Source: Clostridia bacterium
GTDB taxonomy: Bacteria > Bacillota_A > Clostridia > Christensenellales > Aristaeellaceae
Direction of reading: 5' to 3'
Length of the DNA: 64,000 nt
Assembly: GCA_017525805.1 (NCBI GenBank)
Contig: JAFXSH010000174.1
Location: 27,308-91,307 of the forward strand
Shown here: in pieces, positions 7,347 to 14,924 of the stretch
Numbering within the stretch: the stretch's first letter is position 1
How the letters are laid out: every line of letters starts with the position of its first letter
Program-made: the position numbers and the translations under genes
The notes under the pieces: generated by a model
Seen by the model: only the letters and a program-made list of their open reading frames with translations
What the model was told of the DNA's origin: nothing
Database searches by the model: none

Positions 7347-8561
7347 ATGAGGAAAAAGCTACTGAGACTCTTGGTTTGGCTGATCATCGTCCTGCAGACG
7401 GCGGGGCTTTGTTTTCCCGCGCAGGCGGAACGCCTCGGATCGCTGACCATGGAACTGCCCGCGGACAAAGCGGAAAAGTACAAGGACGCGACCATTGAAA
7501 TGAGCCTGTACAAAATCGCCGAACGCAACGTCAGTTCCACTGGCGTCGTGTCCTGGGGCATTGGCTCGAATTACGAAAGTCTGCGGGCTGAAATCACGGA
7601 AATCATGGAGGATCTGTTGGAGGGTCAGGAGAAGAACCAGAAAATTCTGGACGCGATCGCCGTCATTACCAGAATCATTAGCAAAAAGCAGCTCAATCCC
7701 ATCAAGAAAGCCACTATGACGAATGGAAAAATAACGTTCGACGGGCTTCAAGAGGGTGTTTACTATATGGAAATGAGCCAAGGACCGGAAAGCCTTACCA
7801 TACAGTCTCCGCTCGTTCCCATTCCGCTGCAATACACCTATAACGGGCAGATGGTGGTCCTTTACAACGTGCCTGTGAAGCCCAAAATTGATGACGATTC
7901 CGCCCCCTCTCCCACCCCTATAACGCCGACGGATGAACCCGACACAACGCCGACGCCTACGCCCACGGTGACGCCCACGGTAACGCCTACGCCGACGCCG
8001 ACACCCACGCCGACACCCACGCCGACGCCTACGCCGACACCGACACCCACGGCGACTCCCTCGCCGACTCCCAGTCCGGTGCTCACGCCTCCGCCGCCCA
8101 CAGTCATGCCGACGCCAGAGCCCACGGCAACGCCGGAACACACGCCGACGCCTGTGCCTACGCCGACGCCGGAAAACAGACCGACGCCCGTCGCGCCCCA
8201 GACGCCGGTCCCCACAACAACCCCCAACCCCACAGTTACACCGGCGGAAACGCCGCCCGTGCCGACGCCCACGCCCACAGTGGCGCCCACCTTTGTTCCC
8301 GCGATTACGGCGACGCCGTCGCCCAGGCCGACGCGCACGCCTTTGCCGGACAGGAACGTGACGCCGAGCCCCGTTCCCACTTCGACGCCCTATATCGATA
8401 TTGAGAAGAGGACTCCCAACCCCACCGCCACGCCTGAACCCGGCACCACGCCGCAGCCTACGCCGCCGATGCGCGGCGATCCTACCATCACGATTGATGA
8501 TTACGATACGCCTTTGGGACTGGGCGCGATCATCAATCATGTGGGCGACTGTTTCGACTGA
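7347..8561 (+). CDS. secreted pilin-like protein with long Pro/Thr repeat
   Basis: A 404-residue secreted protein. A signal peptide (1-27, ending FPAQA) is followed by an about 140-residue domain resembling SpaA/Cna-B-type pilin modules: GSLTMELPADK at the start, MSLYKIAER, then GKITFDGLQEGVYYMEM near its end. Residues from about 180 to 380 are Pro/Thr repeats. The last residues read ITIDDYDTPLGLGAIINHVG then DCFD. There is no LPxTG-like motif, no C-terminal membrane helix and no basic tail, so it cannot be a normal sortase substrate; the TPLG segment may be a relic of the stretch preceding a sorting signal. ATG 7347 is preferred to GTG 7338 because AAGGG lies 8 bases upstream. It follows the inactive sortase homologue directly. 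Confidence 0.75.
   Translation: MRKKLLRLLVWLIIVLQTAGLCFPAQAERLGSLTMELPADKAEKYKDATIEMSLYKIAERNVSSTGVVSWGIGSNYESLRAEITEIMEDLLEGQEKNQKILDAIAVITRIISKKQLNPIKKATMTNGKITFDGLQEGVYYMEMSQGPESLTIQSPLVPIPLQYTYNGQMVVLYNVPVKPKIDDDSAPSPTPITPTDEPDTTPTPTPTVTPTVTPTPTPTPTPTPTPTPTPTPTPTATPSPTPSPVLTPPPPTVMPTPEPTATPEHTPTPVPTPTPENRPTPVAPQTPVPTTTPNPTVTPAETPPVPTPTPTVAPTFVPAITATPSPRPTRTPLPDRNVTPSPVPTSTPYIDIEKRTPNPTATPEPGTTPQPTPPMRGDPTITIDDYDTPLGLGAIINHVGDCFD
7945..8300 (+). repeat. coding Pro/Thr (TPTP) mini-repeat tract
   Basis: A degenerate 6-base period (ACGCCG, ACACCC, ACGCCT variants) encodes TPTPTP, densest at about 7945-8060 and looser downstream. Silent third-position variety shows selection for the peptide rather than pure slippage. 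The complementary strand has an open frame rich in Gly/Val and another rich in Arg; both are artefacts of this composition. Such tracts usually act as extended wall-spanning stalks. Confidence 0.85.
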
Positions 8562-8590
8562 TTTCTGCTGAAAGGATTGGGTGACAGCCC

Positions 8591-10717
8591 ATGAAAAGGA
8601 TGAATCAAGGCATGAAAAAAGCGCTGTGCCTTTTACTGGCTCTGTCGCTTCTTCTTACAGCCCTTCCCATTTCCGTTCTGGCCGAGGATGACTGGGACGA
8701 TTGGGAGGACTGGGAAATCTGGGACGGCGGCAGCGATTTAGGCTGGAGTGACCCGGATGCCGAGGAAGAGGAAGAAGCGGAAGAAGAGATTGAGTTTCCC
8801 GATGAATTGCTGGTGGGCCATCCCACCGTCATGAAGGGCGATTTCTTTACGGAGATGTTTGGCAATGATACGGCGGATATCGACGTGCGCGCCCTGATTC
8901 ACGGCTATAATCTGGTCAATTGGGATCAGGAGCAGGGCACTTATGTGATCGATACCTCCGTGGTGGCCCGGGTGATCGTTGCTGAGGACGCCGAGGGGAA
9001 CCGCACCTATTTCATGGCCCTCCACGAAGACCTTTTCTACTCTGACGGCACCCCCATCACGGCGTGGGATTACGCTTTCTCGCTGCTGCTGATGATGAGC
9101 CCGGAAATAGAAGAAATCGGCGGCAAGATCTACCGTGCCGAGCACATCTTAGGCTACGACGATTACATCACCAAAAAAACCTTTGCTTTGGGCGGCGTGG
9201 AGGTGCTGAACGATTATCAACTGGCCATTACGCTGGACCATGAATTCCTGCCGTACTTCTTTGAAATCGGCCTGCTGCTGTGCTGCCCGTATCCCATCCA
9301 GGTGATTGCGCCGGGCTGCAAAGTGTACGACGACGGGTACGGCGTGTACATCGGCAACGAGGACCCTGAAATCAAGGAACCGATTTTCACCGCCGAGCTG
9401 CTGCGCGAAACGATCCTGGACCCGGAAACGGGCTACAACACCCATCCTTCCGTGGTGTCCGGCCCCTATGTGATGACTTCCTATGACGGGGTGACCGCCC
9501 ATTTTGAGAAAAATCCCTATTTCAAAGGCACCATGGACGGCGTAATCCCCACCATCGAGCGGATCAGCTTTACCCTGGCGGATAACGATACCCTGATCCA
9601 GCAGTTGGCGGACGGCGAGCTGCACCTGGTCAATAAGGTGGTGTACGGCCCCACCATTCAGGACGGTATGCAGAACGGCCCCAGCAAGGGCATCCGTTTC
9701 TCGCCCTATCCGCGCATCGGTCTTTCCTTCCTCACCTTCACTTTCGACTGGCCCACGGTACATGAAATGGAGGTGCGGCAGGCCATCGCCTGGTGTATGG
9801 ACCGGGACGCCCTCACCAAAGCCTACTGCACGGATTACGGCCTGCGGGTGGACGGCTACTTCGGCATTGAGCAATGGGAATACCTGCTGGTGAACGGCCA
9901 GCTGGATTATCCCGTGGATACCGATCCCGAGCATCCCATGACCGACGCGGAAATCGATAAGGCCATTGAGGAATGGGAAAAGCTGAACCTGGATAACCTG
10001 ACCGTTTATACGGTGAACACCGACATGGCCAATGAACTGCTGGACAAGGCGGGATGGACGCTGAACCGCCAGGGCGAAGCCTACCGCCCCGGCGTGGACG
10101 ACGCGCGCTGCAAGATGATCGACGGCGAGCTGATCCCCCTGGACCTGTCCATGATGTATCCGGCGGGCAACCACATCGCCGAATACCTGCAGGAGTACAT
10201 GATCGATAACCTGAACCAATGCGGCATCCTGCTCACCCTGGTGCCCACGGAGATGGAAGAATTGCTGCTTACCTACTACCGGGAAAAGCCGCGCACCACG
10301 GATATGATCTATCTGGCCACCAACTTCCACGTGGTGGTGGATCCGGCCATCACATACAGCTGCGATACCACCCCCAATCATCTGATCTGGAACAATACCT
10401 ACAGCGACGATGAAGAACTGTACCAGCGCGCCGTGGATATGCGCAAAACCCCTCCCGGAGCCATCTTTGAGTATGTGACCAAGTGGATCGCTTTCCAGGA
10501 GCGGTACAATGAGGTGCTGCCCTGCATCCCCATTTATTCCAATATCTATTTCGACTTCTACACGGAGCAGCTCCAGAACTACTATATCACCGCCCATGTA
10601 ACCTGGTCCCAGGCCATTTTGGAAGCTTACTTCGGCCTGATGGAGGAAGAAGACTGGAACGACTGGGACGAGGAAGAAGAAGAATGGGACGATGAGGACG
10701 CGTTTTTTGAGGATTAA
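8591..10717 (+). CDS. family 5 extracellular solute-binding protein with acidic Trp/Asp-rich ends
   Basis: A 708-residue secreted protein. A signal peptide (1-31) has no lipobox Cys, unusual for a Gram-positive binding protein. Residues 32-70 are acidic and Trp-rich (DDWDDWEDWEIWDGG). The body to about residue 680 has SBP_bac_5 hallmarks (FYSDGTPITAWDYAFSLLLM; VVSGPYVMTSYDG; EVRQAIAWCMDRDALTKAY), the fold of oligopeptide/nickel ABC receptors. The tail is again acidic (EEDWNDWDEEEEEWDDED). No permease or ATPase gene is near. With no lipid anchor and no transporter, it may be a surface or assembly component of the operon rather than an uptake receptor, which is inference. Confidence 0.82.
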   Translation: MKRMNQGMKKALCLLLALSLLLTALPISVLAEDDWDDWEDWEIWDGGSDLGWSDPDAEEEEEAEEEIEFPDELLVGHPTVMKGDFFTEMFGNDTADIDVRALIHGYNLVNWDQEQGTYVIDTSVVARVIVAEDAEGNRTYFMALHEDLFYSDGTPITAWDYAFSLLLMMSPEIEEIGGKIYRAEHILGYDDYITKKTFALGGVEVLNDYQLAITLDHEFLPYFFEIGLLLCCPYPIQVIAPGCKVYDDGYGVYIGNEDPEIKEPIFTAELLRETILDPETGYNTHPSVVSGPYVMTSYDGVTAHFEKNPYFKGTMDGVIPTIERISFTLADNDTLIQQLADGELHLVNKVVYGPTIQDGMQNGPSKGIRFSPYPRIGLSFLTFTFDWPTVHEMEVRQAIAWCMDRDALTKAYCTDYGLRVDGYFGIEQWEYLLVNGQLDYPVDTDPEHPMTDAEIDKAIEEWEKLNLDNLTVYTVNTDMANELLDKAGWTLNRQGEAYRPGVDDARCKMIDGELIPLDLSMMYPAGNHIAEYLQEYMIDNLNQCGILLTLVPTEMEELLLTYYREKPRTTDMIYLATNFHVVVDPAITYSCDTTPNHLIWNNTYSDDEELYQRAVDMRKTPPGAIFEYVTKWIAFQERYNEVLPCIPIYSNIYFDFYTEQLQNYYITAHVTWSQAILEAYFGLMEEEDWNDWDEEEEEWDDEDAFFED

Positions 10718-10756
10718 AGGGCGTCTCCCTGATCGCGACGACGGAGGATGGGAACA

Positions 10757-11206
10757 GTGGCAAAAACGAAGCTGAAGCGCATGGACCGCTTCGAGTTGCT
10801 GGAATTGCTTTACAATATGCGCAAGGCCAATGTAGACCTGACGGAGCGGCTTGAAGCGGCGGAACAGAAGATCCAGGCCCTGGAAAAGGAAGCAGACGCG
10901 CGGGCGGAAGCCGTGCGGGCTGAGTATGTGCAGCGCATCGACGAACTTCGCATGCAGGGCGCGGCCTCGGAACTGCAGAAGCGCATGAAAGAAATCGAAG
11001 AACAGCTGACCGCGTTCCAGCGGATCACCGGCATGGAAACAGCCTCCGGAAATCAGGATACGGGCCGCAAAGAAGAAGACATGGCCGGCGTTTCCGCGCC
11101 GCCGGAACCCGATGCCCAGCCCACGGCGGAAAATACGGCTTCTCCCCAGGAAAGCGGCGCGGCATCCGGCACGCCAGATCGTGAAGCTGGGGAAAGTAGG
11201 GAGTAA
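10757..11206 (+). CDS. small cytosolic coiled-coil protein of the surface operon
   Basis: A 149-residue protein without signal peptide or membrane segment. Residues 1-95 form a predicted coiled coil (heptads through LTERLEAAEQKIQALEKEAD and ELQKRMKEIEEQLTAFQRIT); the rest is low-complexity Pro/Glu/Ala/Ser. No known family was recognised. The GTG at 10757 is chosen because GGAGG lies 9 bases upstream, whereas the ATG at 10748 directly abuts that GGAGG. It sits between the solute-binding protein and the active signal peptidase, three bases before the latter, so it is likely translated with them. A scaffold role is possible but unproven. Confidence 0.7.
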   Translation: MAKTKLKRMDRFELLELLYNMRKANVDLTERLEAAEQKIQALEKEADARAEAVRAEYVQRIDELRMQGAASELQKRMKEIEEQLTAFQRITGMETASGNQDTGRKEEDMAGVSAPPEPDAQPTAENTASPQESGAASGTPDREAGESRE

Positions 11207-11209
11207 GCC

Positions 11210-11800
11210 ATGGCGAAACGGACGAAACAGACGCCCTTTCCGGATCTGGACGCCATCCAGAATGAGATGCGGCGGTCCAAAAGCCAGAGCAAGTATCATC
11301 AGGCGCTGAAAAGCACTGTGGGCACCATCGTGGTGGTGGCGGCCATCGCGGTGCTGGTGTCCTCCATTTTCCTGCCTGTGCTGCGCGTGACCGGTTCCTC
11401 CATGCAGCCCAACTTCGCGCCCGGCAATGTACTGGTAGCCGTGAAAACCAAGGATTATGTGCCCGGCGACGTATGTTCCTTTTACTACAACAACAAACTG
11501 ATCATCAAGCGCGTGATCGCGACCGGCGGCGACATTCTGGAAATCGACGAGGATGGCCGGGTGTCCGTCAACGGACTGATGATGGATGAATCCTACGTTT
11601 CAAGCTATGACCTGGGCCTGTGCGATATCGAGTTTCCTTATCAGGTGCCCACGGAGCAGCTGTTTGTCATGGGCGATAATCGAGCCTCTTCGGTGGACAG
11701 CCGCGTGCAGGCGTTCGGCTGCATCAGTAAAGAAGAATTGATGGGGAAGATCGTGCTGCGCGTGTGGCCCATTCAAAACTTCACCTACTATGGCATATAA
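11210..11800 (+). CDS. lepB: signal peptidase I (catalytic residues intact)
   Basis: A 196-residue S26A peptidase with one N-terminal membrane anchor (about 35-57). The nucleophile is Ser64 in TGSSMQPNF and the general base Lys100 in IIKRVIATGGD; the C-terminal box is MGDNRASSVDSR. It should cleave signal peptides at the outer face of the membrane. It closes the operon that starts with a serine-less homologue, so the locus carries one dead and one live copy. Its natural clients may be the two secreted proteins encoded upstream. A 13-bp-stem terminator follows 2 bases after the stop. Confidence 0.9.
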   Translation: MAKRTKQTPFPDLDAIQNEMRRSKSQSKYHQALKSTVGTIVVVAAIAVLVSSIFLPVLRVTGSSMQPNFAPGNVLVAVKTKDYVPGDVCSFYYNNKLIIKRVIATGGDILEIDEDGRVSVNGLMMDESYVSSYDLGLCDIEFPYQVPTEQLFVMGDNRASSVDSRVQAFGCISKEELMGKIVLRVWPIQNFTYYGI

Positions 11801-11802
11801 AA

Positions 11803-11836
11803 ATTGGGGAAGCCTAATCCAACAGGCTTCCCCAAT
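11803..11836. terminator. bidirectional intrinsic terminator
   Basis: A perfect 13-bp stem (ATTGGGGAAGCCT with AGGCTTCCCCAAT), 8-base loop, followed on the plus strand by CGTTTTC and on the minus strand by TTTATATG. It separates the convergent surface operon and DUF523 gene; the DUF523 stop codon lies inside the stem. Confidence 0.85.
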
Positions 11837-12248
11837 CGTTTTCTTCGGACAGAACGGTGATTTGATATCGCGAAAGCATTTGCGCGGCAATTCCCTGGCC
11901 GGGAATGAGCGTGCCGGAAAAGGTGCCGTCGTAGACCTGTTCCGCGCCGCAGGAAGGACTTCGGGCTTTGAGCAGGGCGCAATCGCAGTGCAGCAGATCA
12001 TAGAGGCGCAGCGCTTCGGCGGCGCCTTTTTCATATTGCGCTGTCACATCCTGGCCTAAGCAGTTGATCACCCGGCCCTCCTGGATTTCGGCTGGCGGCC
12101 GGGGTGTGGGCAGACCGCCTAACTGTTCCGGGCACACAGGAATCAGCTCGTGCTTTTCCGCAAGGGCCAGCACGCGGTCATTGCTTTTACTTTTTCCGTC
12201 GTACCGGCAGCAAAGGCCCAGCAGGCAGGCGCTCACCATGATCCTCAC
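11814..12248 (-). CDS. DUF523 family protein (YbbK-like)
   Basis: A 144-residue protein beginning MRIMVSACLLGLCCRYDGKS, the diagnostic start of DUF523, with conserved Cys residues (ACLLGLCC, LIPVCPEQLGGLPTPRPPAE, LKARSPSCG). The biochemical role of the family is not established. The GTG start is chosen because it forms a GTGA overlap with the deoD stop, and because the family starts a few residues before SACLLG. Co-transcribed with deoD. Confidence 0.88.
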   Translation of the reverse strand: MRIMVSACLLGLCCRYDGKSKSNDRVLALAEKHELIPVCPEQLGGLPTPRPPAEIQEGRVINCLGQDVTAQYEKGAAEALRLYDLLHCDCALLKARSPSCGAEQVYDGTFSGTLIPGQGIAAQMLSRYQITVLSEENDWGSLLD

Positions 12249-12949
12249 GCGATTTCCAGCGCGATTTCCATCATTTGGGTGAAGGTTTCGCGCACCTCCT
12301 GGGCGGTCAGGCATTCGCCGGTGAACACGTTATCGGAGATGGAGAGCAGGGCCAGGGCGTTTTTGCCTGCTCGTGCGGCGTTCAGGTAGAGGGCATAGGC
12401 TTCCATTTCCACGCACAACACGCCCAAATCCTTGAGGATGGCGGTGGGCTTGGGTTCGCTCTGGTCGTAGAAGGTATCGGTGGAATACACGGGCCCCACG
12501 GGCATTTCCACGCCCATGCGCCGGGCTGTGGCCACGGCCTTTTCCAGCAGCTCGAAGGAGCAGCAGGGCCCCAAATTGCCCTTGAAGCCGAACTGGGCCC
12601 CATAATTGGAATTGGTATAGGCGCTCATGCCCGCTACCACGCTGCGCAGATGCAGCTTGGGGGAAATCATGCCGCCGGAACCCACGCGGATGATGTTCTG
12701 CACATCGTAATGATTGAAGAGTTCGTAGGAATAAATACCAATGGAGGGCATGCCCATGCCGCTGGCCATGACGGATACGCGCTTGCCTTTGTATTCGCCG
12801 GTATAGCCCTGAATGCCGCGCACGTTGTTGACCAGTACGGCGTTGGTGAGATAATTGTCAACGATGAATTTGGCCCGCAAAGGGTCGCCGGGCATGAGTA
12901 CGGTGGGGGCGAAATGTTCCTTCTCGGCGCTGTTGTGCAGGGTGGGCAT
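12245..12949 (-). CDS. deoD: purine-nucleoside phosphorylase DeoD
   Basis: A 234-residue protein, the usual DeoD length. Recognisable are MPGDPLRAKFIVDNYL (phosphate-binding Gly-Asp-Pro region), SGMGMPSIGIYSYELF, RVGSGGMI, VEMEAYALY (ribose and base contacts) and a conserved SDNVFTGE near the C-terminus. It splits purine (deoxy)nucleosides with phosphate into base and (deoxy)ribose-1-phosphate. GGAGG lies 8 bases before the ATG and a sigma-A promoter lies just upstream. Neighbouring dUTPase and 5'-deoxynucleotidase genes point to deoxynucleotide salvage. Confidence 0.93.
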   Translation of the reverse strand: MPTLHNSAEKEHFAPTVLMPGDPLRAKFIVDNYLTNAVLVNNVRGIQGYTGEYKGKRVSVMASGMGMPSIGIYSYELFNHYDVQNIIRVGSGGMISPKLHLRSVVAGMSAYTNSNYGAQFGFKGNLGPCCSFELLEKAVATARRMGVEMPVGPVYSTDTFYDQSEPKPTAILKDLGVLCVEMEAYALYLNAARAGKNALALLSISDNVFTGECLTAQEVRETFTQMMEIALEIA

Positions 12950-12991
12950 GATAAGTCCTCCTTCTGATATTCCTTCATGATTGACGCACTC

Positions 12992-13020
12992 ATTATAAAC
13001 CGAAACCGGCGTTTCCGCAA
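12992..13020 (-). promoter_or_regulatory. sigma-A promoter of deoD-DUF523
   Basis: TTGCGG (13015-13020), 17 bases, TATAAT (12992-12997) on the minus strand, about 40 bases before the deoD start. Confidence 0.7.
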
Positions 13021-13022
13021 GG

Positions 13023-13814
13023 TCAAAAGAATTCGTCCAGCAGGAGATAATAGCGCATCTTATCCCAGTCCGGCGCGACACCCAAATAATCGAACAGTTT
13101 TTCTGGCTGGAAGCCGGGGATCGTGTGGCCATAGGTCCCGTTGGTGTTGTGTTTCAGGCTGCGGAAGCAAAGGGACAGGTCCCGCCACCGGTCAGCGATG
13201 CCGGCGTCGCCCAAGTCGATGAAGCCGCTGACCTTGTTCCCGGAAAAGAAAACGTTGGGCAGGCAGCAGTCCCCATGGGAAAAGGCGGGCTCCAGGGGCG
13301 GCTTGTTGCTTTCCAGCCAGAGAAGCAGCGCTTCCGGGCTTTTGAAGCCGCCAGGGCCGAAGGTCTCCGGTTCACAGCGGGAAAAATCCACCAGCCCGTT
13401 TTCTAAGCTGTACCGGGCATGGGCCAGTTCTTCATCCAGGGAACGGCTTTGGGGGCAGTCCGTCCAATCCACCTGCCAGAGCATGTGCAGCGCATCCGCC
13501 AACAGGGACAAGAGCAGCTCCGGCCGCGCCAAATAATCTTTATCGCAGGCCATTTTGCCGGGGACCCTGGTCATCAGCAGGTATTCCCTTTCCCCGTTCG
13601 TTTCAAAATGAATCACTCGGGGCGCGGGCAGCTTGCCTTCCAGCCAGCGCATCACCCGTGCCATGCCGGGGGTGAGCACGCTGGGCTTGCTGATTTTCAA
13701 TACCAACTCGGGGAATAAGAACACCTGGGAACCGGACATGCCTGTGCCGTCTACGGTATAGGGAAGACCCTGGATCAGCGCTCGGATGTTGTCAGGGATT
13801 GGCGTATTTTCCAT
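13023..13814 (-). CDS. APH(3')-family aminoglycoside phosphotransferase-like kinase
   Basis: A 263-residue protein of the size and layout of APH(3') enzymes. The catalytic loop is FSHGDCCLPNVFF (His-Gly-Asp, then Asn), the metal-binding DFG equivalent is GFIDLGDAGIADRWRDL, and an N-terminal Gly-rich region (TGMSGSQVFLF) with VLKIS holds the ATP lysine. Family members phosphorylate the 3'-OH of kanamycin-type drugs with ATP. It abuts the kinase-dUTPase gene with no gap, so it looks like a resident chromosomal gene rather than a cassette. Whether it gives resistance cannot be told from sequence. Confidence 0.85.
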   Translation of the reverse strand: MENTPIPDNIRALIQGLPYTVDGTGMSGSQVFLFPELVLKISKPSVLTPGMARVMRWLEGKLPAPRVIHFETNGEREYLLMTRVPGKMACDKDYLARPELLLSLLADALHMLWQVDWTDCPQSRSLDEELAHARYSLENGLVDFSRCEPETFGPGGFKSPEALLLWLESNKPPLEPAFSHGDCCLPNVFFSGNKVSGFIDLGDAGIADRWRDLSLCFRSLKHNTNGTYGHTIPGFQPEKLFDYLGVAPDWDKMRYYLLLDEFF

Positions 13815-14789
13815 TTACTTTTCCCCTGTGGAGCCTAAGCCGCCCCGGTTGGGAGCTGCCAAGAATTCCACCGTTTCCAGCTTCACGTCCGGCATTTTTT
13901 TCATCAGGCGGAACTGGCAGATGCGGTCTCCCTTCTCAATATGCGTGTCTCGCATGGCGAATGCGGAAAAGTGCCAGATATCGCCGTCCCCGCAATAGCT
14001 TTCGTCGATCACGCCCATGCCGTTGGTGGGGATCACGCCCCATTTTTTGAAGGTGGAAGAACGGGACAGCAAATGGGCCTCGTACCCCTCCGGCAGCTTC
14101 ATGGAAACGCCAAGGGAAATGAGCCGGAACTCCCCGGCTTTCAGGTCCACGGTCTCCGCCGCCCGCAGGTCGATCCAATCCCCCTGGGGCAGCTTTTCCA
14201 GGGGCGGGATGTCCGCGTGGTAGCGGACCTGGATGGTCAAAACAGTGGTTTCCTGCATGGCAATCACCTTTTCATATGTGTTTTTGATCGCTTGGATGTT
14301 TTCTTCCACAGAGTTTTCCGCGTTCAGCCGCAAAATAGGACAGGAAAGGCGAGGAAGACCCTCCTCCACCATATCTTCCGTGCGGTCCGCTGCCATGGCG
14401 CGGAAGCGCTGCTGCTGGGCGTACATATCCCCACCCGGGAGCACGCGGCTGCCAAATTTATCGATTTCCCGGTCTTCAATGCGCCGCATGCGGGTTTCTT
14501 TCGACGCGGACAGCACCACGGCGAGAGCATAAGCATCATTGATTTCTTTTCCCCAATCGGGGCGGACGGAGGCCAGCACGAAGCGGGGACAGCGCCGGAT
14601 GTCGGCAAGCATCAAGGCCCGCACTTCCTCCTTGGCGCGGCTGGAAGTGTAGGGAATGGCGGCATCCCGGAAGTAATAATCCTCAACGTCCATGCGCAGA
14701 TAACCCAACTGCCAGGCTAAAATTCGCGTCAGGGTAGATTTGCCGCAGCCGTTCAAACCGCAAATGACGATGCCAAAGCACTGTGCCAT
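13815..14789 (-). CDS. P-loop nucleoside-kinase-like domain fused to dUTPase
   Basis: A 324-residue fusion. Residues 1-175 form a P-loop NTPase with Walker [13 protein letters not shown], resembling small nucleotide or adenylate kinases. Residues about 180-324 form a trimeric-type dUTPase with all five motifs in order: IDLRAAE (1), [12 protein letters not shown] (2), [17 protein letters not shown] (3), [11 protein letters not shown] (4) and [11 protein letters not shown] (5). The dUTPase half hydrolyses dUTP to dUMP and pyrophosphate. The kinase-half substrate is unknown; a nucleoside or nucleotide is a natural guess. The next gene starts immediately after its stop. Confidence 0.85.
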   Translation of the reverse strand: MAQCFGIVICGLNGCGKSTLTRILAWQLGYLRMDVEDYYFRDAAIPYTSSRAKEEVRALMLADIRRCPRFVLASVRPDWGKEINDAYALAVVLSASKETRMRRIEDREIDKFGSRVLPGGDMYAQQQRFRAMAADRTEDMVEEGLPRLSCPILRLNAENSVEENIQAIKNTYEKVIAMQETTVLTIQVRYHADIPPLEKLPQGDWIDLRAAETVDLKAGEFRLISLGVSMKLPEGYEAHLLSRSSTFKKWGVIPTNGMGVIDESYCGDGDIWHFSAFAMRDTHIEKGDRICQFRLMKKMPDVKLETVEFLAAPNRGGLGSTGEK

Positions 14790-14864
14790 ATTTCTTTGCT
14801 CCAGTGGGAAATTGTTGGATAGAGGAAGGAAGAAGCATCCACGATAGCTTTCTCGGATGGGGGT

Positions 14865-14908
14865 CTGGGGGAAACCGCTCTTTGGCTACAAAGAGCGGTT
14901 TCCCCCAG
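14865..14908. repeat. long stem-loop, copy 1 of a dispersed palindrome
   Basis: Perfect 19-base arms (CTGGGGGAAACCGCTCTTT, 14865-14883, and its complement, 14890-14908) with a 6-base loop. No T-run follows on either strand, so it is not a standard terminator. A near-identical element lies at 46224-46266. It sits between the YfbR-like and dUTPase genes. Confidence 0.8.
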
Positions 14909-14924
14909 AAAAATATTCCCCTCG

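Noticed and set aside
7945..8300. Regular short repeats that might suggest a CRISPR array
   Set aside because: The period is 6 bases without spacers and the repeat is in frame, coding Pro/Thr.
7359..8540. Long antisense open frames rich in Arg or Gly/Val opposite the pilin-like gene
   Set aside because: They are composition artefacts of the TPTP-coding repeat; no ribosome site, no domain, and the sense strand has a signal peptide and operon context.
9149..11299. 716-codon antisense frame over the solute-binding protein and coiled-coil genes
   Set aside because: No domain or start signal; both sense genes are well supported.
14865..14908. Reading the long stem-loop as an intrinsic terminator
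   Set aside because: No T-run follows on either strand, and a second copy at 46224 shows it is a dispersed repeat.
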